Under the pieces are notes generated by a model. It was not told the DNA's origin, did not search any database, and saw only the letters and a list, made by a program, of their open reading frames with translations. From the NCBI GenBank assembly GCA_934591635.1, contig CAKTPI010000007.1, forward strand, positions 53,237-117,236: DNA of 64,000 bases, read 5' to 3'. This DNA is from an uncultured Oscillospiraceae bacterium (lineage in GTDB: Bacteria; Bacillota; Clostridia; Oscillospirales; Oscillospiraceae). Both the position numbers and the translations under genes were made by a program. Positions 35,884 to 43,616 of this stretch are shown here, piece after piece (the first letter of the stretch is position 1; each line of letters starts with the position of its first letter).

Positions 35884-36114
35884 TCAAAGCTTCCGTTCTA
35901 TAAATCTGTCCCGCATCTCCAGGATCCCCAGCATTTCGTCTGCAACAGCCTCCATGGTGCGGGGGCGGGCATCCCGCAGGTAGCCCAGCATCTGCCGGGC
36001 AGTAAAATCAGTGTTCATCTACTCCCCTGCCAGTTGGGCAAAAGCAGCTGGAAAGCCCATGGATACCAGCTGCTGTGTCACTTGGAGGCTCATCTCTGTC
36101 CGATGTATGGCCAT
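35884..36114 (-). pseudogene. Small ORF interrupted by an in-frame amber codon
   Basis: Reading from ATG at 36114, 31 sense codons (MAIHRTEMSLQ...FAQLAGE) are followed by TAG at 36019-36021, then ATG and 43 further in-frame sense codons (MNTDFTARQM...) to TGA at 35884-35886. Both halves look coding and helical and together would make one 75-76-residue protein. The second half has only GGGGAG three bases before its ATG, too close for normal initiation. It could be a nonsense mutation, or less likely two tiny adjacent genes. No family was recognised. It lies 23 bases after the flavin reductase stop and upstream of the helicase. Confidence 0.55.
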
Positions 36115-36137
36115 CGTCTGTCTCTCCCGAATGAGCC

Positions 36138-36680
36138 TCAGGCATTCTCTTTCTGCTGTACGGAAATGACCTGTCCCATAAACACCAGGTGCGGCTGCCA
36201 ACCGCCGTTAAAATCCGGGTATACCTTTGGCGAAGCGGCATAAAACGCCTGCACCTCTTGCGCCAGATCCTCTTTTGCAAACTGATGCTGGTATAGCTTC
36301 TTGCACAGGAAGGTCAGCTCCGCCTCTCGGTAGGTGATCCCCTGTTCAAAGGGAACCGGTGTCAATCCGGCAGCAGCAGCCTTGTCCCCCTCCCGCCCAG
36401 AGTGAGCGCCCATATAGCCCAGCGCTTTCCGGCAGCTTTCCGGGAAAAAGCTGACGGTGAAATACGGGTTTTTCAGCAGGAATTCGCTGGTATACCGTGC
36501 CGGGTGCACATAAACCGTCACAACCCGCATTGGTTTTCCGTCTGCGCCCCAGATATTGCCCAGGCTGCCCCAGCTGAGGGTGCAGCCATTGAATTTTTCC
36601 ACCGTCCCCGCAGTCACAAGCGCCCAACGGCGATTGAACATATCAAACGCAGGATAATCCTGCTCCCAGAAATTTTTCAT
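36138..36680 (-). CDS. Flavin reductase-like protein
   Basis: A 180-residue FMN-binding split-barrel protein of the flavin reductase family (CTLSWGSLGNIWG and FTVSFFPESCRKAL are the flavin-contacting segments; YMGAHSGREGDK follows). The start at 36680 is chosen because GAGAGGAAACC precedes it; the longer frame upstream runs back into the tRNA. The substrate or partner oxidoreductase is unknown. Confidence 0.88.
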   Translation of the reverse strand: MKNFWEQDYPAFDMFNRRWALVTAGTVEKFNGCTLSWGSLGNIWGADGKPMRVVTVYVHPARYTSEFLLKNPYFTVSFFPESCRKALGYMGAHSGREGDKAAAAGLTPVPFEQGITYREAELTFLCKKLYQHQFAKEDLAQEVQAFYAASPKVYPDFNGGWQPHLVFMGQVISVQQKENA

Positions 36681-36713
36681 GGCGGGTTTCCTCTCTTTGT
36701 TTTTATGGTAAAT

Positions 36714-36751
36714 TTTAAAAAATCGGCAATCTTCCAAGAAGACTGCCGATG
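36714..36751 (-). terminator. Terminator of the 5S rRNA-tRNA-Asn transcript
   Basis: On the minus strand ATCGGCA.GTCTTC pairs with GAAGAT.TGCCGAT (36722-36750) and is followed by TTTTTT. Confidence 0.85.
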
Positions 36752-36752
36752 C

Positions 36753-36828
36753 TGGCGCCCCCTGTTGGACTCGAACCAACGACCTGCGGATTAACAGTCC
36801 GTCGCTCTACCGACTGAGCTAAGGGGGC
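36753..36828 (-). tRNA. tRNA-Asn (GTT)
   Basis: A 76-nt cloverleaf with CCA encoded. Acceptor GCCCCCT/AGGGGGC, D arm with AGCTCAGTCGGTAGAGC, anticodon loop CTGTTAA with GTT, T arm GTTGG TTCGAGT CCAAC, discriminator G. Confidence 0.96.
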
Positions 36829-36834
36829 ATATGT

Positions 36835-36949
36835 GTTGGCATTACCTATCTTCCCGGCAAGTCACCCTGCAAGTATTGTCGGCGCAGATGAGCTTAACTT
36901 CTGTGTTCGGGATGGGAACAGGTGGACCCTCATCGCAATCAATACCAAC
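36835..36949 (-). rRNA. rrf: 5S ribosomal RNA, unlinked to 16S and 23S
   Basis: About 115 nt with the universal 5S core CCTGTTCCCATCCCGAACAC and AAGTTAAG, and complementary ends GTTGGTATT/ATGCCAAC. No 16S or 23S sequence lies upstream (36950-37135 is promoter and spacer). It is co-transcribed with tRNA-Asn from its own promoter. End positions are good to a few bases. Confidence 0.95.
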
Positions 36950-36983
36950 TTATTTTTGAAAGGATTCCCCTTCAACGGGTAAT

Positions 36984-37012
36984 ATTCTAGCACACCGCCG
37001 GTCTGTTGTCAA
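36984..37012 (-). promoter_or_regulatory. Strong sigma-A promoter of the 5S rRNA-tRNA-Asn unit
   Basis: TTGACA (37007-37012) and TAGAAT (36984-36989), spacer 17 bp, starting about 28 bases upstream of the 5S gene. Confidence 0.88.
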
Positions 37013-37032
37013 GAATTTCTTTATTTGCGTGC

Positions 37033-37061
37033 TTGCAAAAAATACACGGGACATGTAAAAT
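37033..37061 (+). promoter_or_regulatory. Promoter of sigma/partner module 1
   Basis: TTGCAA (37033-37038) and TAAAAT (37056-37061), spacer 17 bp. A small hairpin CGGTC/GACCG lies in the leader. Confidence 0.6.
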
Positions 37062-37135
37062 TATTTCATCGCGGTCCTATGTGACCGGACGGCAATATTT
37101 GTCGTCTATTTCTTTAGAGAAAGAGAGGGGTTGCC

Positions 37136-37696
37136 ATGGAAGATCAGCAGATCATTGAGCTGTTCTGGCAGCGGTCAGAAGAGGCCATTGCGCAGACAGC
37201 CAAGAAATACGGGCGCTACTGTCACACCATCGCCTACAACATCCTGCAAGACGAATGTGACAGCGATGAATGCGTCAACGATACCTATATGCGGGCATGG
37301 GAAACCATTCCGCCCCGGCGGCCCACTCTTTTTTCGGCACTGCTGGCGGCAATTACCCGCAATCTGGCGCTGGACCGCTACAAGCGCGACCACGCGCAAA
37401 AGCGAGGCGGCGGACAGGTGGCCGTAGCCCTGGACGAATTGCAGGAATGCCTGCCCGGCGGAAAAAGCGAGGAGGAGCTGATTGAAAACCGACTGCTCAC
37501 GGAGGCCCTGAACCATTTTCTCGATTCTCTCCCGCCGAGGACCCGTCAAATTTTCATGCTGCGCTATTGGTACCTGTGCAGCATCCGAAAAATTGCGCAA
37601 AGCTTACAGATTTCGGAAAGCGGCGTGAAAATGACGCTGCTGCGCACCCGGAAGCAGCTGAAAGCAGCGCTCCAAAAGGAGGGAATCCACCTATGA
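37136..37696 (+). CDS. ECF-like RNA polymerase sigma factor (module 1)
   Basis: A 186-residue sigma-70-family protein with region 2 (YCHTIAYNILQDECDSDECVNDTYMRAW, quoted here only for position about residues 28-55) and region 4 (PPRTRQIFMLRYWYLCSIRK and a helix-turn-helix ending VKMTLLRTRKQL). A conserved KRGGG spacer separates them, as in the equivalent protein at 57593. The stop overlaps the ATG of the membrane partner (ATGA), the classic sigma/anti-sigma coupling. Confidence 0.9.
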   Translation: MEDQQIIELFWQRSEEAIAQTAKKYGRYCHTIAYNILQDECDSDECVNDTYMRAWETIPPRRPTLFSALLAAITRNLALDRYKRDHAQKRGGGQVAVALDELQECLPGGKSEEELIENRLLTEALNHFLDSLPPRTRQIFMLRYWYLCSIRKIAQSLQISESGVKMTLLRTRKQLKAALQKEGIHL

Positions 37697-39147
37697 AAAA
37701 CGAAGAAAAGCTCCTGGACGCTTTGGGCGATGTAAAAAGCAGCTACATCCTGGAGTGCTCCCAATATGTTGGCAATTCACAGCAGGAGGTACTGCTGGTG
37801 AAGCCAAAGCGGCGGTGGGCCCACCTTTCCGCCATTGCCGCAGTAATGGCCTTGTTCATTACCGCCACGCTGGTGCTGCTGCCCCAGGTTCGGAGAGGAA
37901 ATCTGCAAAGCGCCTCTGCCCTCTCCAGCATCATCAATCTGGGAGACGGCACTGCACTGAAGCTTGTCACCAAAGTCGCAGAAAGTGAGGATGCTTTCTC
38001 ATCCATCGAAGAAATTGCGGTATACCGTGGAAACGTGCTGCTGCAAACCATTGACCCCTCCTGCCTCCCCACCAAGGTTGAAAACCACAACGAGGGACTG
38101 TTTGTCAGCATCTCCGGCAATGTGGGGCAGCCGGACTTCCGGGATCTGAATTTTGACGGCTACACGGATATTGGTTTCCCCGCTCTTGGGCGGGAGGCAG
38201 AGAACCTCCCCTACCATTATTTTTTGTGGAATCCGGAGCAGTCGAAATACGAATACAGCTTCACCCTGCTTGGGGCCTCTGCACTGGTAGTAAATCAGGA
38301 GAATCAGGAGCTGGAAGAGACGGCTTTCGTCTATCCGGAACCCATTTTGCGGTACTATCGCTTTGAGGACGGCAGTCTGAAGCAAATAACCTGGACCTCT
38401 ACCGCCATTCCGAACTATCAAATCGGTTACGACACCAACCGCTTTGCCATGACCAGCGGGGACGGCGGCAATTTTATTGCGCCGCTTTACAGCGTCGGCA
38501 CCTACACCCCCGTCTGCGAGATTCAAATCGAGTTCCTGCCCAACCAGCTTCCCTCCGGTGCCGCCAAAACCAGGGAGCAGGAGCTGACCGCACTCGGGAT
38601 ACCTGACTCCAAATTAACCAGGCAGCCCCAGCAGGATGACCGCATTGCGCTCCATGTGGAGTATGGAACGCAATGGGACTCTGCTGTGGAGGACATCTAT
38701 TTTGTAAGCGCCGGTGCCAGCGGCACCTTCCGCCTGACTTCCCGCTACTTCCTGGAAGCTGCCGAGGGGTACGGCGCTACCTTCGCCGACATTTGCTCCA
38801 GCTTCCAGCCAGCCATCCAGTCGGCAAATTGGAAAGCCGAGCAGACCGTGACGGCCTTTGCCGACGGTTTCTTCAGCGGTGATTGGGCTGCCATGGAGCC
38901 ATATCTGTATGATCCCAATGGAGAAATGAGCCAGGAAGACGTGTATACCGGCAATGCCGCTGCCATCCAACTGGTGAAACTGAGTGGGCTGGAGCAGTTG
39001 GATGCATCCATTCGGGAAACCGGCTCTGCCACTGTTTCCCTGACTTTTCTGGAGCTGGAAACAGACGAAGCTTACACCTCCCTGTCCATGGATGTGGTAA
39101 AAACGGATGAAGGATACCGGATTCGCTTCTACGGCCTTGAAAAATAG
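37693..39147 (+). CDS. Membrane protein coupled to sigma factor, putative anti-sigma factor (module 1)
   Basis: A 484-residue protein: about 40 cytoplasmic residues (MKNEEKLLDALGDVKSSYIL), one transmembrane helix (about 42-63), and a 420-residue extracytoplasmic region. This holds a calcium-loop-like DLNFDGYTDIGFP (bases 38140-38178) of the FG-GAP/EF-hand pattern, and a C-terminal fold like NTF2/DUF4878 (AFADGFFSGDWAAMEPYL). It overlaps the sigma gene by four bases, and the short cytoplasmic N-terminus is the expected sigma-binding part. The anti-sigma role is inferred from gene order and topology only. Confidence 0.75.
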   Translation: MKNEEKLLDALGDVKSSYILECSQYVGNSQQEVLLVKPKRRWAHLSAIAAVMALFITATLVLLPQVRRGNLQSASALSSIINLGDGTALKLVTKVAESEDAFSSIEEIAVYRGNVLLQTIDPSCLPTKVENHNEGLFVSISGNVGQPDFRDLNFDGYTDIGFPALGREAENLPYHYFLWNPEQSKYEYSFTLLGASALVVNQENQELEETAFVYPEPILRYYRFEDGSLKQITWTSTAIPNYQIGYDTNRFAMTSGDGGNFIAPLYSVGTYTPVCEIQIEFLPNQLPSGAAKTREQELTALGIPDSKLTRQPQQDDRIALHVEYGTQWDSAVEDIYFVSAGASGTFRLTSRYFLEAAEGYGATFADICSSFQPAIQSANWKAEQTVTAFADGFFSGDWAAMEPYLYDPNGEMSQEDVYTGNAAAIQLVKLSGLEQLDASIRETGSATVSLTFLELETDEAYTSLSMDVVKTDEGYRIRFYGLEK

Positions 39148-39165
39148 CACTTTGTATGATATACT
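39137..39165 (+). promoter_or_regulatory. Sigma-A promoter of the NUDIX gene
   Basis: TTGAAA (39137-39142) and TATACT (39160-39165), spacer 17 bp, overlapping the end of the preceding gene. Confidence 0.72.
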
Positions 39166-39187
39166 GGCGAAAAAAGGAGGAGCTGCT

Positions 39188-39592
39188 ATGACCTGCAATA
39201 CATACGGGCTTGGGACGCTGGAGCACTACAAATTTGTGGTCATCTTCTCGGAGTTTCAAGGAAAGCTTCTGCTCAGCCGCCACCGCGCCCGCACCACTTG
39301 GGAGACCCAGGGCGGACACATTGAATCCGGTGAAACACCGCTGGAGGCCGCCAAGCGGGAGCTATACGAGGAATCCGGCGCAGCTGACTTTGACATCACT
39401 CCCCTGTGCGACTACTGGGCCGGTGACCAGCAAAGCGGTGCAAACGGGATGGTATTCACCGCTGTGATCAAAGCCCTGAAGCCGCTGCCGGAAAGCGAAA
39501 TGGCAGAAATCCGGCAATTTGACACCCTGCCAGACAACATCACCTACCCTGCCATCACCCCGGTGCTCTACCGGGTGTGGAAGCACCAATAG
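39188..39592 (+). CDS. NUDIX hydrolase
   Basis: A 134-residue hydrolase with the Nudix box GGHIESGETPLEAAKRELYE followed by ESGA, matching GX5EX7REUXEEXGU. The start at 39188 has AAAGGAGG upstream. Substrate unknown; the size suits nucleotide sanitation or a small nucleoside diphosphate derivative. Confidence 0.93.
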   Translation: MTCNTYGLGTLEHYKFVVIFSEFQGKLLLSRHRARTTWETQGGHIESGETPLEAAKRELYEESGAADFDITPLCDYWAGDQQSGANGMVFTAVIKALKPLPESEMAEIRQFDTLPDNITYPAITPVLYRVWKHQ

Positions 39593-39600
39593 ACGAGAAA

Positions 39601-39680
39601 GCCCTCTGCAGCTCCAATGGGGATGCAGAGGGCACTTGCTTGTATGGTAATCCCCCCTGCCAGGCAGGGGGGATTTTTTA
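39601..39680 (+). terminator. Two terminator hairpins between NUDIX and hpf
   Basis: GCCCTCTGCA/TGCAGAGGGC (39601-39633) and AATCCCCCCTGC/GCAGGGGGGATT (39649-39675), the latter followed by TTTTTA. They separate convergent genes. Confidence 0.88.
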
Positions 39681-39681
39681 T

Positions 39682-40221
39682 TCACGTCTCGTCGTCGATC
39701 AGGCCGTAGCCGCCATCGTTACGCTTATATACAACGGCAAAGCTGCCGCCGTTATCCTCGTCCCGGAAGGCGAAGAAGTTATGCTCCAGCAGATTCATCT
39801 GGAGAACGGCTTCCTCTCTGGTCATGGGGCGGAGGTTAAAGTGCTTGATCCGGGTGATGCTGAGATCCTCTTCTGTTTCTTCCGGAACGAAGGAGGTCTC
39901 TTCCTGTACGCTGCGGACAAACGCATCCTGGCGCAGCCGCCTTGCAAGTCTGGTCTTATTCTTGCGAATCTGGCCCTCAATGGTGGCAACCGCTGCATCA
40001 ATGGAAGCGAACATATCCGAGGTGCTCTCGGAGGCGCGGAACCAAGTGCCAGCGCCATGAACGGTGAGCTCTGCCTTGTTCCTGTTCTTTTCCACAGAAA
40101 ATACAATCAAGGCTTCCGCATCCTCCTCGAAGTAGCGGGACAGCTTCATCACTTTCTTCTCGGCGTACTGATGAACCTTTTCGGGAAGCTTGACTTTCTT
40201 TTCACTATACTGAAACTTCAT
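39682..40221 (-). CDS. hpf: Ribosome hibernation-promoting factor, long form
   Basis: A 179-residue long HPF: an N-terminal RaiA-like ribosome-binding domain (about residues 1-100) and a C-terminal dimerisation domain (about 120-179; ITRIKHFNLRPMTREEAVLQ) that makes 100S dimers. The start at 40221 follows AAAGGAG; the upstream extension in the same frame lacks coding character. It would silence ribosomes in stationary phase or on starvation. Confidence 0.94.
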   Translation of the reverse strand: MKFQYSEKKVKLPEKVHQYAEKKVMKLSRYFEEDAEALIVFSVEKNRNKAELTVHGAGTWFRASESTSDMFASIDAAVATIEGQIRKNKTRLARRLRQDAFVRSVQEETSFVPEETEEDLSITRIKHFNLRPMTREEAVLQMNLLEHNFFAFRDEDNGGSFAVVYKRNDGGYGLIDDET

Positions 40222-40266
40222 ATGCGGCAGCTCCTTTCTTTGTACCGGTTCCTCCGGTGTAATTAA

Positions 40267-40295
40267 ACTATACCACGATTCCGGCATTTCGACAA
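40267..40295 (-). promoter_or_regulatory. Promoter of hpf
   Basis: TTGTCG (40290-40295) and TATAGT (40267-40272), spacer 17 bp. Confidence 0.65.
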
Positions 40296-40299
40296 GGGG

Positions 40300-40842
40300 T
40301 CAGGACTCGATTTCATCCTCTTCGTCCAGAAGTTCTGCCATGGTCATATTGTAGATAATCTCTGCCTTCTTTTCAAAGAGCTTGCCGAGTCGCACCGCCT
40401 GGCGCTGATTGGGCGCCACCAGCTCCAAGGTCATCAGATTGCCGGTTTCATCGTCCAGGGCCATAATGACGGAGCAGTCGCCGCTTTCCCGGGGAATGAC
40501 CTGTGTTTTGACAAAGCTGCTGCGGCGCAGCTGGCGGTTGAAGCGGTTGACGGCATTTTCTGCCTTGCAGCGGACTGTATAGGCGATGGAATCCTGGGTC
40601 AGCGCCCCATCAGCCCTACCCTTTTCCGTGATTTCATATAGATCCTTTTCCTTTTCCACCAAATGGCCGGACTCTACCAGTTGGGGAATTGCGGCGCAAA
40701 CATCAAAATAACTCACGCAGTCGTCCTGAAGGCACAGCTCATAAATCTGCTGGCCGGTTGCGGGATAGCTGACTCTGGACATGACAAAAAGGATCAGCAC
40801 TTTCACATCCAGCATATCGTGAATAAAGCCTAAGCGTTGCAT
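40300..40842 (-). CDS. DUF4364-family protein
   Basis: A 180-residue protein of the clostridial DUF4364 family: a winged-helix-like N-terminus (VLILFVMSRVSYPATGQQIYEL, with GHLVEKEKDLYEITEKG as the wing) and an alpha/beta C-terminal domain. Such proteins look like transcriptional regulators, but no target is known. The hpf promoter begins at its stop codon, so the two are adjacent and separately driven. Confidence 0.85.
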   Translation of the reverse strand: MQRLGFIHDMLDVKVLILFVMSRVSYPATGQQIYELCLQDDCVSYFDVCAAIPQLVESGHLVEKEKDLYEITEKGRADGALTQDSIAYTVRCKAENAVNRFNRQLRRSSFVKTQVIPRESGDCSVIMALDDETGNLMTLELVAPNQRQAVRLGKLFEKKAEIIYNMTMAELLDEEDEIES

Positions 40843-40894
40843 GATGATTCCTCCCTTTCAGGGTGCTCTGATCCGCTCAGAGTTCTCCGATAAT

Positions 40895-40922
40895 ATTATA
40901 CAGGAAGAATGCAAAAAATCAA
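40895..40922 (-). promoter_or_regulatory. Sigma-A promoter of the DUF4364 gene
   Basis: TTGATT (40917-40922) and TATAAT (40895-40900), spacer 16 bp. Confidence 0.7.
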
Positions 40923-40998
40923 GGGACGCCTCGAAAAATCGGCGCATCGCACCGAACGAACCGGAAATGCATATGCTGGAGCACAGGAGTGATGAATC

Positions 40999-41751
40999 AT
41001 GCGCAATGTACTCATTTACCCGGTGGGATGTACGCCAGCCAGTCATGCGGCCGGAAGAATTCTTGCAGCAAGCGGAATTGCCGTCACCGATCATATTACC
41101 CCGGAGGCCACCCATCTTCTGATGGATGTGCCCAGCTTTTCCGCGGAGGGGGTGCTGAAAAACGGGGCACAGCTGGATGACCTTTTGCCACTTCTGCCTC
41201 AGGACATTACTTTGATCGGTGGAAATATTCCTGCCGCAATCTCCATGCAGGTTCCCTGCATGGACCTTCTAAAGGAAGAAACTTACTTATATGAAAACGC
41301 CGCGCTGACAGCGGAATGCGCACTGCGGGTTGCCGCGGAAAAGATGAACTTCTCCTTCCGCGGGGTGCCGGTTCTGGTGATTGGGTGGGGGCGGATCGGG
41401 AAACAGCTGTGTGCCCTGCTGATATGCCTGGGGGCAAGGGTCTCTCTGCTGTCGCGAACGGAATCCCATCGGGCAGAGGCTGCTTCCTTTGGAATTACGG
41501 CACTGTCCCCCCAGGCGCTTCCCGGGCAAATGCGGGAATTCCGCCTTCTCCTCAACACGGCGCCGGGCATGATGCTTCCGACTCCCCTTTGCGCGCAATG
41601 CAGCAGCTGTCTGAAAATTGATCTGGCATCTGTCCCCGGTATGGAAGGGCCGGATGTAATCCCGGCCAGAGGCCTGCCGGGAATCCATGTGCCGGAAAGC
41701 TCCGGGCAGTTGATTGCCGACACAGTGCTTCGTCTTTTGCGGGAGGAATGA
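40999..41751 (+). CDS. dpaA: Dipicolinate synthase subunit A, short form
   Basis: SpoVFA/DpaA is the NAD-dependent subunit that makes the spore-core chelator dipicolinic acid from the lysine pathway. The C-terminal Rossmann domain is clear (RGVPVLVIGWGRIGKQLCAL), followed by LLNTAPG and DLASVPGM. With 250 residues it is shorter than the usual roughly 295; the loss is in the N-terminal domain. The start ATG at 40999 has AGGAG nine bases upstream. It overlaps dpaB. No sigma-K promoter could be assigned with confidence. Confidence 0.88.
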   Translation: MRNVLIYPVGCTPASHAAGRILAASGIAVTDHITPEATHLLMDVPSFSAEGVLKNGAQLDDLLPLLPQDITLIGGNIPAAISMQVPCMDLLKEETYLYENAALTAECALRVAAEKMNFSFRGVPVLVIGWGRIGKQLCALLICLGARVSLLSRTESHRAEAASFGITALSPQALPGQMREFRLLLNTAPGMMLPTPLCAQCSSCLKIDLASVPGMEGPDVIPARGLPGIHVPESSGQLIADTVLRLLREE

Positions 41752-41753
41752 AC

Positions 41754-42314
41754 ATGAATATTGGCTTTGCCATGTGCGGCTCCTTCTGCACCTTTGCAGA
41801 AGTATTCCCCGTTATGGAGGAAGTCGCAAAAGCGCACAACGTCTATCCCATTTTTTCTTTTGTATCTGCCAGCACGGATTCCCGTTTTGGGACGGCTGCT
41901 GGATTTCTGGAACGGGCGGAACAAATCTGCGGACGGCCGGTTATCCGCACCATTGCGGAAGCGGAGCCTATTGGGCCAAAGAAACTGCTGGATCTGCTGA
42001 TCATTGCCCCCTGCACCGGCAACACGCTGGCAAAGCTCAGCCGAAGTATTGCCGATACCCCCGTCACCATGGCTGCCAAAAGTCACCTGCGCAATGGACG
42101 GCCGGTTCTGGTAGCCGTATCTACGAACGATGGGTTGGCCGGGGCTGCGGAAAACATCGGGCGGCTGCTGGCACGGAAACACTACTACTTTGTACCCTAC
42201 GGGCAGGATAATCCGGAAAAGAAGCCCACTTCCCTGGTGGCTCACTTTGATAAAATCCCGGAGGCTGCCGCACTGGCCCTGGCAGGGCAGCAAATACAGC
42301 CTCTTTTGATCTGA
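41754..42314 (+). CDS. dpaB: Dipicolinate synthase subunit B
   Basis: SpoVFB/DpaB, a 186-residue flavoprotein of the UbiX/Dfp type (MCGSFCTFAEVFPVMEEV as the FMN loop, IIAPCTGNTLAKLSRSIADT as the second loop). The ATG at 41754 is preferred because GGAGG lies seven bases upstream; another in-frame ATG at 41748 overlaps the dpaA stop. Together with dpaA it makes dipicolinate in the mother cell, which marks the organism as a spore former. Confidence 0.92.
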   Translation: MNIGFAMCGSFCTFAEVFPVMEEVAKAHNVYPIFSFVSASTDSRFGTAAGFLERAEQICGRPVIRTIAEAEPIGPKKLLDLLIIAPCTGNTLAKLSRSIADTPVTMAAKSHLRNGRPVLVAVSTNDGLAGAAENIGRLLARKHYYFVPYGQDNPEKKPTSLVAHFDKIPEAAALALAGQQIQPLLI

Positions 42315-42333
42315 TTTTCTGCTTGCAGAAACG

Positions 42334-42368
42334 ACTCCGGGCATCAATGGTGCCCGGAGTTATTCTTT
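42334..42368 (+). terminator. Terminator of dpaAB
   Basis: Stem ACTCCGGGCA/TGCCCGGAGT (42334-42360), then TATTCTTTT. Confidence 0.85.
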
Positions 42369-43612
42369 TACACCTTGTGAGTGCAGTAGGAGCGGACAGC
42401 GAGGCCAAGAAACAAGGGAATATCGACACAGCAGGCTATCACCATCACGTAGGGTGTCCAAATGGCAGTATTGCCGATATTCCAAAAGACAAAGTCCGAA
42501 AAAGCATACAGGAAGCTGGCCTGTAAGGCGACGCCGCTGGCCGGGAAGAGCGTATAAATCCATTTTCCGATTTCTGCCGGTACTGCAATGACCACAATAA
42601 AGGGCAGGATGCAGGACACCAGCGCCGCAGAAAGGGTGGTAACTACATTGCGGATCTTCGAGGACAGAAACAGGGTAAAGCTCGCCGTTGCCAGCAGACT
42701 GAGCAGATATCCCCCCGCGCAAGCGAGCTGAAGGCCGCCAATGTTTAGGTTTGGCAGGCTGGTAATGGAATACAGCATCTGCATGGAGCTCTTTGTGCAC
42801 TCCCAGCCGAAGAGACTGTTGGAAACCAGCAGGTAGGCAGCAGCGCAAATCAGGAAGGCAGCACCGCAGATCAAAAGCGCAGAGGAAATCTTTGCGGCAG
42901 CCAGTCTGAGCCGCCCGTGCTTGGTGCAGCGCAGGATATCATCCGCCCGGGTCTGATAGTCCGATGTAAAAATCGGGGCTGCAATCACCGCGCAAAGCAG
43001 CACAACCAGGTAAGACAGCAACAGCTGATAATCCATGGCATCCGTGCTGTAGCCGGGATAGAACTGAAACGGCGTTTCGACCCGGCTATACAGTTCCTCC
43101 GCCTTTTTCTGGGCGGCGGGATGGCCGGCATCCTCCAGGTGCATCAGGGAGGACAGCCGAAGCTGGCAGGCCGAATAGTATTCATCGATCCGCTCCGGGA
43201 CAAGCTCTGTAATCGAAGGCCCCAATCCACTGATAGGGTCCGCGAAGGCCTCCCGGATGCCATGGCGCAGGGGTGCATCCGGAAGAAGTTCCCGGGAATA
43301 GACATCCTTCGGCAAATCATAGGTGCTTTCCGCCCCGTATTTCGCAAGGCAGTCCTGGTAGCGCTCCACCGCCTGGCGTACCTTCTGCGGCGTAACAACG
43401 CCTGCGGTACCGGCCTGCGCGGTTTTGTAATACGCAATTGCATCCATTCCGAGCAGCCGTACCTGGTTGCCATTGTCATCCCAATAGTTGACGTAAGAAA
43501 ACGTGATGGGGATATACGCCATCAGTAAAGAAAGCACTAATGCCGCGGCAAGCAGCAGAATGGTCATTCTGGTTTTCAGGACACGCTTCAATTCCAATTT
43601 TATCAATCGCAT
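42368..43612 (-). CDS. ABC transporter permease
   Basis: A 414-residue membrane protein of the ABC-2 type: one N-terminal helix (about residues 15-36), a long extracytoplasmic loop of about 160 residues, then about five helices between 200 and 410. It is the last gene of the sigma-partner-ATPase-permease operon. The start at 43612 follows GGAAAGGCGG; the longer upstream frame overlaps the ATPase gene. Export of a peptide or drug is typical of this arrangement; the substrate is not readable. Confidence 0.85.
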   Translation of the reverse strand: MRLIKLELKRVLKTRMTILLLAAALVLSLLMAYIPITFSYVNYWDDNGNQVRLLGMDAIAYYKTAQAGTAGVVTPQKVRQAVERYQDCLAKYGAESTYDLPKDVYSRELLPDAPLRHGIREAFADPISGLGPSITELVPERIDEYYSACQLRLSSLMHLEDAGHPAAQKKAEELYSRVETPFQFYPGYSTDAMDYQLLLSYLVVLLCAVIAAPIFTSDYQTRADDILRCTKHGRLRLAAAKISSALLICGAAFLICAAAYLLVSNSLFGWECTKSSMQMLYSITSLPNLNIGGLQLACAGGYLLSLLATASFTLFLSSKIRNVVTTLSAALVSCILPFIVVIAVPAEIGKWIYTLFPASGVALQASFLYAFSDFVFWNIGNTAIWTPYVMVIACCVDIPLFLGLAVRSYCTHKV

Positions 43613-43616
43613 TGCT

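Noticed and set aside
36019-36201. A longer 60-codon version of the small ORF starting at 36201
   Set aside because: Its first part overlaps the flavin reductase gene; the start at 36114 has GGGAG upstream and avoids the overlap.
40960-40998. Sigma-K-like promoter (CATATG) before dpaA
   Set aside because: The implied start would fall on the ribosome binding site, and the match to the sigma-K consensus is poor.
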